Of a stretch of 64,000 bases of DNA, positions 24,521 to 35,148 are shown piece by piece (the stretch's first letter is position 1; each line of letters opens with the position of its first letter). The position numbers were made by a program, and so were the translations under genes. The DNA is from Shinisaurus crocodilurus (Eukaryota > Chordata > Lepidosauria > Squamata > Shinisauridae). The notes below the pieces were generated by a model. It had not been told where the DNA came from and did not search any database. It worked only from the letters and a program-made list of their open reading frames with translations. The stretch is from assembly GCA_021292165.1 (NCBI GenBank), contig CM037879.1:242359797-242423796 (forward strand). The letters are read 5' to 3'.

Positions 24521-25204
24521 CTCAGCTATCAGATACTATTTTCCAAGCCAAATTTTAACTTGAAAGCTTCAGATATAAACCCAAGGGGTTATGGAGGATC
24601 ACTCTGGAATATAAGGGCTGCATTGTGGAAGGCAAAGAAGGGAATTTCTATAATAGGGTGAAATAATCAACAAGACCTCCACATGATTTAATGTTCCAAT
24701 AGCATGGATCCTGTATTACAAATGAACAATGATCCTTATATAGCCATGATCACTCAATTTTCAGATGATTTTCCAGATTCTCCATGGGTGGCTGGACAAG
24801 CATTTCAAGCACAACATTCAGATGAGAGTTAATGCGGTACCTGTACAACATAAAGTGAGGAAAGTCCCTGTAATATTACAGCAACCGCTAAAAGAGTTAC
24901 TGAAGTTATGCAGTGCATCATAGAGCCTGTTGATTCATCTGAATGGAGCTCTCATTGTTTTGATACAAAAACAAAATGGATCCCTTTGCATGTGCATTAA
25001 TTTGAGAGTTTTAAACTCTAGCACAGTAGCAACTTGTCTTCCATTACCCAACATCAATAAATGCTGCTTACTTAGAAAGTATCCTCAGTCTTTAAAACTT
25101 TAGATATGTCTTCAGCATATCACCAGATTATGTTTGGTTGGTTAGAAGTTCTTGCAAATACACGGCTTTTATCATCCTTTTGAACAAACTTGTTCAAAAG
25201 GAAC

Positions 25205-25787
25205 AGAAGCAACAGAAAGGGAGGTGGAGTTGCACTGTATGTTAAAAATACGTATCTCTGCACAGAGATACAGGAAGAAGGAGCTTGGCAGCCCATTGAG
25301 AGCATCTGGGTTAAAATAAAGGGGGGCAAAGAATAAAGCGAACATGGCGGTTGGAGTCTACTACCGACCACCCAATCAAGGAGAAGACGAGGATGGAACT
25401 TTTGAAAAACAAATTGCCAGTTGTTTCAAGGAGGCACTATGTGGTAGTAATGGGAGACTTCAATTTCCCTGATATCTGTTGGGAGACTTATTCAGCCAAA
25501 CATGGCCCCTCCAAGAAATTCCTGAGCTGTGCTGGCAGAATAACTTCCTCCTACAGAAAGTGGAGGAAGGAACTAGAGGATCGGCTATCCTTGACCTGAT
25601 TCTAACCAACAGAGACGAGTTAGTGGATAAAGTGGCAGTTTCGGGAACTCTGGGGGAAGTGACCATGTTATACTTGAGTTCTTGATTCTAACAGAAGCAA
25701 AGCTGAGTGTAGCCAACACGTACCCTGGATTTTAGGAAAGCCAATTGTAACAAACTCAGAACATGATTAGTAAGATCCCATGGGCAA
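25205..25787 (+). pseudogene. CR1 endonuclease-region remnant
   Basis: Pieces of the APE-type endonuclease are readable in changing frames: [46 protein letters not shown] and [20 protein letters not shown]. The DFN motif is present, but frameshifts and the 5' truncation remove a complete domain. Confidence 0.75.
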
Positions 25788-27335
25788 ATGGACTCTCACG
25801 AGAAAGGGAGCCCAGGAGGGGTGGGAGTTTTTAAAAAGGAAATTTTAAAGGCACAATTGCAAACAATTCCCACAAGGAAAAAAGGCAGAGGGCAACAGAA
25901 GAAGCCAATGTGGCTTCACAATAAACTCAAAGATGACCTGAAAAAAAAAAAGGACACGTATAGGAAGTGGAAGGAAGGACAGGCTACAGGGGAAGAGTAC
26001 AGGCAGGTAGCACAGAACTGCAGGAATAGTGTCAGGAAGGCTAAAGCTGAGAATGAGCTAAGGTTAGCGAGGAATGCTAAAAGCAACAAAAAAGCTTTCT
26101 TCAGATACATGCACAGTAAAAGACAGAAGAAAGAACTGGTGGTTCAACTACGCCATGAGGATGGCAAATTGATAACAGAAGACAAAGAAAAGGCAGAAGT
26201 GTTCAATTCCTACTTCGGCTCGGTCTTCTCCCAAAAGAGGGTCTATGACCCCCCTGGCAAACCTGAAATGCAGACTGAAGGGGCAGAATTGCAGCTTGAG
26301 ATTGATAGGCAAATGGTCAAGGAGCACCTGATTACTCTGAACGAGTTTAAATCTCCAGGGCCTGATGAGCTGCATCCTAGAGTAATAAAGGAACTGGCAG
26401 AAGAACTCTCAGAACCACTGTCTATTATCTTTGAGAAATCATGGAGGACAGGTGAAGTGCCAGACGACTGGAGGAGGGCAAATGTTGTTCCCATCTTCAA
26501 AAAGGGCAAGAAGGAGGAACCTGGGAACTATAGGCCAGTCAGTCTGACATCAATCCCCGGGAAGATTTTTGAGCAGATTATAAAGAAGTCAGTCTGCAAG
26601 CACCTTGAAAACAATGCAGTGATTACTAGAAGCCAGCATGGATTTGTCAAGAACAAATCCTGTCAGACTAATCTGATCTCATTTTTTGATCGGGTAACCT
26701 CCCTTGTGGACTGTGGGAATGCTGTGGACATTATATACCTGGACTTCAGCAAAGCTTTCGACAAAGTGCCTCATGATATCCTGATTAGTAAGCTAGCTAA
26801 GAGTGGGCTAGATGGAACAACTATCAGGTGGATCCACAATTGGCTACAGAATCGGACTCAAAGAGTGCTTATCAATGGTTCCTTCTCAAACTGGGGAGAG
26901 GTAACGAGCGGGGTACCACAGGGCTCGGTCCTGGGCCCGGTGCTCTTCAACATTTTTATTAATGACTTGGATGAGGAGGTACAGGGAATGCTTATCAAAT
27001 TTGCAGATGACACAAAGTTGGGTGGAACAGCTAATACTCTGGAAGACAGAAACAAAATTCAAAGTGACCTCGATAGGCTGGAGCGCTGGGCCGAAAACAA
27101 CAGAATGAAATTTAACAGGGATAAATGCCAAGTGCTGCACCTAGGGAGAGGAAACCAAATGCAGAGTTACAGAATGGGGGACACTTGGCTCAACAATACT
27201 ACAAGTGAGAAGGATCTTGGAATTGTGGTAGATCACAAACTGAATATGAGCCAGCAATGCGACGTGGCTGCAAAGAAGGCAAATGCAATTTTGGGCTGTA
27301 TTAATAGAAGTATAGCTTCCAAATCGCGGAAGTGA
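25788..27335 (+). pseudogene. CR1 ORF2 reverse transcriptase (long open segment)
   Basis: 515 open codons of CR1 reverse transcriptase. Visible blocks: KSPGPDELHPRVIKELAEEL, DDWRRANVVPIFKKGKKEEP, NYRPVSLTSIPGKIFEQII, FDRVTSLVDCGNAVDIIYLD, VPQGSVLGPVLFNIFINDLD and the catalytic FADD at 27000-27011. The enzyme would copy CR1 RNA at a nicked chromosomal site (target-primed reverse transcription). The frame ends at SIASKSRK because one G is missing near 27328 relative to the 32.1-kb copy; the C-terminus continues in another frame. The ATG at 25788 is not the native ORF2 start. Confidence 0.88.
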
Positions 27336-27802
27336 TAATTCCCCTTTACTCGGCACTGGTTAGGCCTCATCTTGAGTACTGTGTCCAGTTCTGGGCACCT
27401 CATTTTAACAAGGACATAGACAAACTGGAGAGGGTTCAGAGGAGGGCAACAAGGATGATAAAGGGACTGGAAACAAGGCCCTATGAGGAGAGACTGAAAG
27501 AACTGGGCATGTTTAGCCTTCAGAAGAGGAGACTGAGGGGAGATATGATCGCACTCTTCCAGTATTTGAAGGGATGTCACACAGAGGAGGGCAAAGATCT
27601 CTTCTCGTTCATCCCAGTTTGCAGGACACGGAATAATGGGCTCAAGTTACAGGAACCTAGATTCCACCTAAACATCAGGAAAAATTTCCTGACTGTCAGA
27701 GCAATAAGACAATGGAATCAACTACCTAGGGAGGTGGTGGGCTCTCCCAGTCTGGAGGCATTCAAGGTGCGGCTGGACAGACATCTGTCAGAGATGCTTT
27801 GA
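27332..27802 (+). pseudogene. CR1 ORF2 C-terminal segment
   Basis: 156 codons continuing ORF2 after the one-base deletion: [49 protein letters not shown] and [20 protein letters not shown], ending at SEML. This is the conserved C-terminal domain downstream of the reverse transcriptase. The 3'UTR of about 65 bp and the ATTCTATG repeat follow. Confidence 0.85.
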
Positions 27803-27904
27803 CCTGGATTCCTGCATTGAGCAGGGGGTTGGACTCGATGGCCTTGTAGGCCCCTTCCAACTCTACTTTTCTATGATTCTATGATTCTATGATTCTATGA
27901 TCCC

Positions 27905-28196
27905 AGAAGGACTGTTTTAGTTTAAAAGAATGCCATTGGGATTGTCCTCTGCTGCCTCAGTATTTCAAAGAATGATGCAAGCAATTTTTGGTGATATGTC
28001 AGGGGCCACATACTTCCAGGATGACATATTAGTATATGGCAAAATTGTTGCAGAACATGTTGCTATTCTGAAGGAAGTGCTAGGAAAACTTAGACAACAT
28101 GACCTTACCATTAGTGCACAAAAGTGCCAGTTCTGCACCAATTCAGTGACATATTTAGAACACACAATATCACAGAATGGCATACAACCTACTTAA
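27905..28196 (+). pseudogene. Gypsy reverse transcriptase, 3' half
   Basis: Frame resumes after the CR1 with a stop at 27914-27923 and then MPLGLSSAASVFQRMMQAIF. The catalytic motif is YFQDDILVYG, followed by LRQHDLTISAQKCQFC and YLEHTISQNGIQPT before a stop. The palm-domain aspartates are kept, but the other half lies 2.7 kb upstream beyond the CR1. Confidence 0.85.
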
Positions 28197-28379
28197 TGGA
28201 AGCTATAAAAGAAGTGCCAGAACCCTAGAATAAAGACATCCTTTGGTTCTTCTTAGAACTGTGAGTATTATTCCAATTTTTTCTACAAGCAAGTAGCCAG
28301 TGAGTTATATTTCACAGACAATTGGATAATGAGGACAGATGGTTTGCCTGTTCCAACATCTCTACAAACTAAATTGATT

Positions 28380-29002
28380 CATTAAGCCCATGAAGGTAAT
28401 CTGGGAATGACTTTGACTAAAAGGCAGCTCAGACGAAACTTTTGGTGGCCAGGAATGGATAAAATAATTGAGGAAGTCATTAGGCATGGCATGGCTTGTG
28501 CTGCAAGTGATAAATCTCAGAACGTATACTCCACTCCAATGACTCCAGTAGAATATCCAAGTAATCCATGGGAAAAAGTGGCATTGGATATTATAGGTCC
28601 TTCTGAAGATCAACCTGCCAAGCAAAGATTTGGTATAGTTTTGATAGATGGCCTGAACTTTCATTTTCTAATAAAGTGACCACAGACAAAGCAATTCAAT
28701 TCCTGGCATCTATTTTTGCGAGGGAAGACCTTCCTAAGGAAATGGTGACTGACAATGGGCCGCAGCTGACATCTGTAGAAACTGAACAATATTTCTACAA
28801 TAATGGTATAAAACACAAAACTGTGTCCTTGTACCATCCACGAAAAAATGGGGTGGTGAAAAGGATGAATAGACTAGTGAAGGAGAGTTTTCAATTAGCC
28901 AGTTTATGGCAACAACCTTGGAAGGGAGCAATTCAGGAAACCTGTTTGCCTATAGAACCACTCCTCATTTCACTACAGGAGTATTACCATTTGAACTGTT
29001 GA
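28380..29002 (+). pseudogene. Gypsy integrase remnant
   Basis: Two adjoining frames (28407-28679 and 28676-29002). The first holds RNFWWPGMDKIIEE and the remnant of the H2C2 zinc-binding region, then the first core Asp in ALDIIGP. The second has TDNGPQL with the second core Asp. The third catalytic residue, normally Glu in an NG..ER.NR context, reads NGVVKRMNRLVK, so Glu is replaced by Lys. A frameshift between the two parts and this change make it inactive. Confidence 0.8.
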
Positions 29003-29368
29003 GTGGACACAGAGTTAACACTAAACTTACTAAAGTGAAAGGATCTTTTGAGCTCCTTTGTTCAATCCAAACTTGAGGATTGCAATCATGTGAAGAAAAA
29101 CAACAAAAATACAAATTTATACAGCTAAGAAGATTGTTGCTAAATCTCATACATTTCAAACCGGAGACTTTGTTCGAGTGCAACTGCCCTACAGGGTTAG
29201 AAAGGGACAATCCAAATATTCTGAACTGAAATAAATTAAAGAGATCATAGGTCATTCTGTAATATTGAATGATGGTAGGAAATGGAATATGTCAAGATTG
29301 TCCTAAGTATATATGATAGAACAAGTTGGAGAGGAGTTTGATCCTTACTCTGATTTGGACCTTTCAAA

Positions 29369-29446
29369 TCATAGAATAGTAGAGTTGGAAGGGGCCTATA
29401 AGGTCATCGAGTCCAACCCCCTGCTCAGTGCAGGAATCCAAGATGT
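29369..29446 (-). repeat. Short CR1 3' end inside gypsy
   Basis: TCATAGAATAGTAGAGTTGG followed by AAGGGGCCTATAAGGTCATC and CCCCTGCTCAGTGCAGGAAT. About 80 bp of CR1 tail in minus orientation, a second, independent insertion into the gypsy element. Confidence 0.85.
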
Positions 29447-29632
29447 GAATGGTGAAAGAGTCGAGCAATTATCAGTACAGACAGATTAATTTTCAAACAG
29501 TAATGTTCTTGATATGGGCGTCAGGAGACGTTTCCAAGACAGAAGGCCACCAAAAAGATTTCAGGATTGGGTTACACAGTTTTGAGCTGGTAGCTTACAT
29601 AATGTTTGTTAATATAAAGAAGGGGTATGTGT

Positions 29633-29819
29633 TGTATCCTGTTAACTATTTGTTTGAGAAGTTTGCCCTCAGTAGGACCCGGGAGGGACAGGGAGAAGGG
29701 AAGCACAGTAGAAGAAAAAGGGTGCAGCAGTTATGGCTGTAAATAGAGTTGGAGATAATGAATAAAGTGTTCTTTAGAAATACTGGAATTTATTTATTAT
29801 GGAGGAAGGGGCAGCCACA
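29633..29819 (+). repeat. 3' LTR of the gypsy element
   Basis: Begins TGTATCCTGTTAACTATT and ends GCAGCCACA, partner of 23123-23310. A purine-rich stretch (AATATAAAGAAGGGG) just upstream is a plausible polypurine tract. AATAAA lies within AATGAATAAAGTGTTC. Confidence 0.85.
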
Positions 29820-29824
29820 AAAAT

Positions 29825-31005
29825 GCTAAGCTACTTGCTATGTAATTAACATAACATGTAGTTTGACCGTAACTGAAATAAGGACCAAATTAGATGTGAA
29901 ATGTGAAAATTATGTAAAATGTATGGTTGGATTTCATACATTTGCATATGATTGTTTTTAATAGCAGCTATGATGTGGGGGTGGGGAAGAGACAGGATTG
30001 GGAATGTAACACAAAGGGAGGGGGTGTAACATTTTCCTTCTGTGCCATGCATGGTCTCAATGAAAATGACCTGCCCCGAGCTGCTGTTTGCCTCAGAAGC
30101 TTAGCTGCCATTAGGCTAATACTGACAACCATGTTTCCTGGTAAGTTGTTGAAAAATTAAAGGCCTTTTCCTTGCTTCCCCCACAGCACACAAACAATGC
30201 TGGAAGAAGCATAGGAGAAATGACTGAGATTCATTGAGGATCACTGCTTCAAAACAGTGTAAAACAACCAAGGGCAAAGGAGGCACGAGAACAAAGATGA
30301 GTTCAACTTTTGTGGATGTATATTCTGCCACAGTTTCAGCACAGGCCATGCTGAGAGCTTTTCGAACACGCTAAATCAAAACAGCAGGGTAGCTGTGGCC
30401 TCAAGGTAAGAAATATTAAACATCTGCTAGCTTTTAGACTTGAAACATTGCCATAACCTTATCGGAGAGGGGTTTCTTGCTGCTATTCCCTCTGTGAAAT
30501 GCCTTCTCGCTGCAATGTGGAGATAAAGGTGTTGGTACTTTGACACAAAATGCCATTTCCCAATACTTAATTATCACATAACTCTGAGATCCATGTTTAC
30601 CAACAGTCACTGCTTTTCTGATACAGGTGGGCTGCTCCAGTTACATAGTTAATACCAGTGGTATGTCTTCGGAGAAGGAAGAATCCTGAATACATCACCA
30701 TTCTTTAGCCAATAGAAGTTACAGTTGATAGCGTATGGTATATTGGCATATATAGATGTCTTAATCTGCTGGCCTTTTGCATGCATGTTGTGATACAAGC
30801 ACAGAATTTCAACGTGATAAAAGTTTTCTCATTCACTTCAGTGGAGGAGGGCGCTACATTTGGATGCATCCAGTTGTGCACACAGAACTGCCCGATTCAC
30901 TGAAGTGAATAGGAACTTTAGCTTCAGCGGAAATGTTTCAAAATTCTCAGCCAAAATATCTATAAAATTAACATTGACGATAACATTAAATGGTATATAT
31001 TTTAT
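29825..31005. other. No recognisable gene or repeat
   Basis: AT-rich unique-looking DNA; short frames only. Confidence 0.4.
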
Positions 31006-31011
31006 TCCTGG

Positions 31012-31130
31012 GTTATAGGAAGCTGTATTATACCTGGTCAGACTATTTGTCCATTTAGCCCAAGATTGCCTACTTTGAGTGGTAGCAATTTTCCAAAGTC
31101 TCAGGCAGAGTTCTTTCACATCACCAGTTG
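31012..31130 (-). repeat. tRNA-derived SINE fragment
   Basis: GGTTATAGGAAGCTGTATTA, CCTGGTCAGACTATTTGTCC and ATTTAGCCCAAGATTG match the 3' half of the SINE at 14.85 kb; the promoter half is missing. Confidence 0.55.
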
Positions 31131-31739
31131 CTATATCCTTAAAGAAAACAAAAACCCTGGAGGTGACAGCAGTAAAAAATGTGGTTCCATCACTAAACTA
31201 TGGTCCCTCTCCCGATAATAGATTTGTTTTTGAACATGTATATAATATGTAGTTCAGTATTTCTCAAGAATACAAAGCAGATAATTATTATTCCCATTTT
31301 ACAGGAACCACAAAATCAGATAGTTTACCTGTTGTGTTATCCCAACTTTAATACATCTCTCTCTCTCTCTTCCCCTCTCCTAAAATCTGGAGTCTTTAAA
31401 GACACTTAAAAAAACAATTAGCACCCCAATGTAGCAAAGGAAATCTCTATGCAAGCTTCTTTGCAAGTGGTAATCTGATATGCTACTCTGTCAGGATACA
31501 GCCAGCATTTAAGATAGTTTTCTTTTCAGCTCTCAGGTTCCATACCTGTGCTAATATTGCCCTCTAGCGGTTAATCTTCTGTTAAAGCTTTCAGAAGACA
31601 AATTTATTCTTGTTTTTAATGCAATGTTCCTGTACAAATGAAATGTTTTCTTCCCCTTCTTATCTTTCAAACAGTATCAAACTTCAAAAGTAAAAGAACT
31701 CATTCAGAAATACATGCCTTGTTTACATATTTTAATGCA

Positions 31740-31745
31740 TTTATT
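31740..31745 (-). terminator. Candidate polyadenylation signal
   Basis: TTTATT on plus is AATAAA on minus, 138 bases past the stop codon of the minus-strand gene. A second AATAAA lies at 31603-31608. Which one is used cannot be told from sequence alone. Confidence 0.35.
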
Positions 31746-31882
31746 TTTGCAGCAGTGTACTTCCTGCATTTTAGAGTGTTAATTTTTGTCATCTTTGTGT
31801 CTTCCAGTTTAATCTCTTAACTGTATCATTTAAGTTCGCAGTTTTTTCTCTTTTGATGGTAAACCATAGGAAGAGCAGTATA

Positions 31883-31954
31883 TCACTTCTTTATTCCCCC
31901 TTTCTTCTTCTTCAAATCTGCTTCTGTATTATCTGCTTCCATTCCTTCTGGGCT
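31883..31954 (-). CDS. Unidentified host gene, terminal coding exon (exon 10)
   Basis: On the minus strand, acceptor TGTTTTAATTGCAG precedes 72 bases reading SPEGMEADNTEADLKKKK then GGIKK and a TGA stop at 31885-31883. The exon starts in phase 0, which fits the phase-0 end of the exon at 43512-43558. The lysine-rich, charged tail suggests a soluble, possibly nuclear or cytoskeletal protein, but no domain is visible. An 11.6-kb intron full of transposons lies upstream. Found from splice logic, so a cDNA is needed to prove use. Confidence 0.6.
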   Translation of the reverse strand, partial: SPEGMEADNTEADLKKKKGGIKK

Positions 31955-32213
31955 CTGCAATTAAAACACATGCAACAAGTCTGAAAAACACAGGCGCATG
32001 AAATGAGAAACTTACAGGATCAAGGTGTTCCACAAGAAGCTGTAAACCAATGACCTTGATAATATCTGGAACTGGGACCAGAATTGCTACTACTGCATCA
32101 CATGGATGTCCAGAATTGCTAGTACGTCAGATCATAGAATCATAGAAAAGTAGAGTTGGAAGGGGCCTACAAGGCCATCGAGTCCAACCCCCTGCTCAAT
32201 GCAGGAATCCAGG

Positions 32214-35082
32214 TCAAAGCATCTCTGACAGATGTCTGTCCAGCTGCACCTTGAATGCCTCCAGACTGGGAGAGCCCACCACCTCCCTAGGTAGTTGATT
32301 CCATTGTCTTATTGCTCTGACAGTCAGGAAATTTTTCCTGATGTTTAGGTGGAATCTAGGTTCCTGTAACTTGAGCCCATTATTCCGTGTCCTGCAAACT
32401 GGGATGAACGAGAAGAGATCTTTGCCCTCCTCTGTGTGACATCCCTTCAAATACTGGAAGAGTGCGATCATATCTCCCCTCAGTCTCCTCTTCTGAAGGC
32501 TAAACATGCCCAGTTCTTTCAGTCTCTCCTCATAGGGCCTTGTTTCCAGTCCCTTTATCATCCTTGTTGCCCTCCTCTGAACCCTCTCCAGTTTGTCTAT
32601 GTCCTTCTTAAAGTGAGGTGCCCAGAACTGGACGCAGTACTCAAGATGAGGCCTAACCAGTGCCAAGTAAAGGGGAATTATCACTTCCCGCGATTTGGAA
32701 GCTATACTTCTATTAATACAGCCCAAAATAGCATTTGCCTTCTTTGCAGCCACATCGCATTGCTGGCTCATATTCAGCTTGTGATCTACCACAATTCCAA
32801 GATCCTTCTCACTTGTAGTATTGTTGAGCCAAGTGTCCCCCATTCTGTAACTCTGCATTTGGTTTCCTCTCCCTAGGTGCAGCACTTGGCATTTATCCCT
32901 ATTAAATTTCATTCTGTTGTTTTCGGCCCAGCGCTCCAGCCTATCGAGGTCACTTTGAATTTTGTTTCTGTCTTCCAGAGTATTAGCTGTTCCACCCAAC
33001 TTTGTGTCATCTGCAAATTTGATAAGCATTCCCTGTACCTCCTCATCCAAGTCATTAATAAAATGTTGAAGAGCACCGGGCCCAGGACCGAGCCCTGTGG
33101 TACCCCGCTCGTTACCTCTCCCCAGTTTGAGAAGGAACCATTGATAAGCACTCTTTGAGTCCGATTCTGTAGCCAATTGTGGATCCACCTGATAGTTGTT
33201 CCATCTAGCCCACTCTTAGCTAGCTTACTAATCAGGATATCATGAGGCACTTTGTCGAAAGCTTTGCTGAAGTCCAGATATATAATGTCCACAGCATTCC
33301 CACAATCCACAAGGGAGGTTACCCGATCAAAAAATGAGATCAGATTAGTCTGACAGGATTTGTTCTTGACAAATCCATGCTGGCTTCTAGTAATCACTGC
33401 ATTGTTTTCAAGGTGCTTGCAGACTGACTTCTTTATAATCTGCTCAAAAATCTTCCCAGGGATTGATGTCAGACTGACTGGCCTATAGTTCCCAGGTTCC
33501 TCCTTCTTGCCCTTTTTGAAGATGGGAACAACATTTGCCCTCCTCCAGTCGTCTGGCACTTCACCTGTCCTCCATGATTTCTCAAAGATAATAGACAGTG
33601 GTTCTGAGAGTTCTTCTGCCAGTTCCTTATTACTCTAGGATGCAGCTCATCAGGCCCTGGAGATTTAAACTCGTTCAGAGTAATCAGGTGCTCCTTGACC
33701 ATTTGCCTATCAATCTCAAGCTGCAATTCTGCCCCTTCAGTCTGCACTTCAGGTTTGCCAGGGGGGTCATAGACCCTCTTTTGGGAGAAGACCGAGCCGA
33801 AGTAGGAATTGAACACTTCTGCCTTTTCTTTGTCTTCTGTTATCAATTTGCCATCCTCATTGCGTAGTTGAACCACCAGTTCTTTCTTCTGTCTTTTACT
33901 GTGCATGTATCTGAAGAAAGCTTTTTTGTTGCTTTTAGCATTCCTCGCTAACCTTAGCTCATTCTCAGCTTTAGCCTTCCTGACACTATTCCTGCAGTTC
34001 TATGCTACCTGCCTGTACTCTTCCCCTGTAGCCTGTCCTTCCTTCCACTTCCTATACGTGTCCTTTTTTGTTTTCAGGTTATGTTTGAGTTTATTGTGAA
34101 GCCACATTGGCTTCTTCTGTTGCCCTCTGCCTTTTTTCCTTGTGGGAATTGTTTGCAATTGTGCCTTTAAAATTTCCTTCTTTAAAAACTCCCACCCCTC
34201 CTGGGCTCCCTTTCTCGTGAGAGTCACTTGCCATGGGATTTTACTAATCATTGTTCTGAGTTTGTTAAAATTGGCTTTCCTAAAATCCAGGGTACGTGTT
34301 TGGCTACACTCAGCTTTTGCTTCTGTTAGAATCAAGAACTCTAGTATAACATGGTCACTTTCCCCCAGAGTTCCCGAAACTGCCACTTTATCCACTAACT
34401 CGTCTCTGTTGGTTAGAATCAGGTCAAGGATAGCCGATCCTCTAGTTCCTTCCTCCACTTTCTGTAGGAGGAAGTTATCAGCAACACAGGTCAGGAATTT
34501 CTTGGAGGGGCCATGTTTGGCTGAATAAGTCTCCCAACAGATATCAGGGAAATTGAAGTCTCCCATTACTACCACATCGTGCCTCCTTGAAACAATGGCA
34601 ATTTGCTTTTCAAAAGTTCCATCCTCATCTTCTCCTTGATTGGGTGGTCGGTAGTAGACTCCAACCGCCATGTTCGTTTTATTCTTTGCCCCCTTTATTT
34701 TAACCCAGATGCTCTCAATGGGGCTGCCAAGCTCCTCTTCCTGTATCTCTGTGCAGAGATACGTATTTTTAACATACAGTGCAACTCCACCTCCCTTTCT
34801 GTTGCTTCTGTTCCTTTTGAACAAGTTATACCCTTCAATTGCTGTATTCCAGTCATGGGAGTCATCCCACCAGGTTTCAGTTATCCCTATCAAGTCGTAC
34901 TTGCCCTCATGTATCAAGAGTTCAAGTTCGTCTTGCTTATTGCCCATACTCTGGGCATTAGTATAGAGACATTGAAGACTATGTGCTTTATAGTCCGACT
35001 TTCCCCCTACATTTTGTGGTAGACTATCAATGGGCACCGCTGGAGCTGTTCTCTCCATTGTGGCATAGAGGCCTTCTTCCAT
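32214..35082 (-). pseudogene. CR1 ORF2 (endonuclease-reverse transcriptase), disrupted
   Basis: Starts about 66 bases after ORF1. N-terminal APE-type endonuclease, open to 34000: [76 protein letters not shown] (E, D-x-N and SDH-type catalytic positions present). A TAG at 34002-34000 replaces a CAG seen in the 25.8-kb copy. RT follows in pieces: 33906-33469 open, frameshift near 33630; 33559-32909 open, frameshift near 33060; 33188-32214 holds FADDTKLGG and the C-terminus to SEML. Three lesions abolish function, though each segment is well preserved. Confidence 0.9.
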
Positions 35083-35148
35083 TGGTACCCCCGAGTTATG
35101 TCTCCCTCCCCTGTTGGATTCAGTTTAAAGCCCTCCTGATTAAGTTCC

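Larger units (their letters stand above)
25186..27900 (+). mobile_element. 5'-truncated CR1 LINE inside the gypsy element
   Basis: The 3' end is a run of ATTCTATG repeats at about 27869-27900. Sequence homologous to the minus-strand CR1 begins at about 25186, within the endonuclease region of ORF2. It lies inside the gypsy reverse transcriptase: the host frame breaks off at about 25177 and resumes at 27901 (PEGLF..FKRMPLGLSSAASV). By eye it is closely similar to the 32.1-kb copy, so both are fairly young. Confidence 0.92.
23123..29819 (+). mobile_element. Degenerate Ty3/gypsy LTR retrotransposon with nested CR1
   Basis: Two LTRs of about 188 bp flank, in order, a Gag remnant, two CCHC zinc knuckles, an aspartic protease motif, a reverse transcriptase interrupted by a CR1, and an integrase. 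Without the CR1 insertions the element is only about 4 kb. The RNase H region between about 28.20 and 28.40 kb is missing. Stops and frame changes occur throughout, the protease motif is altered and the integrase has lost its catalytic Glu. The YFQDDILVYG motif points to the Ty3/gypsy type. I see no convincing target duplication. Not mobile. Confidence 0.85.
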
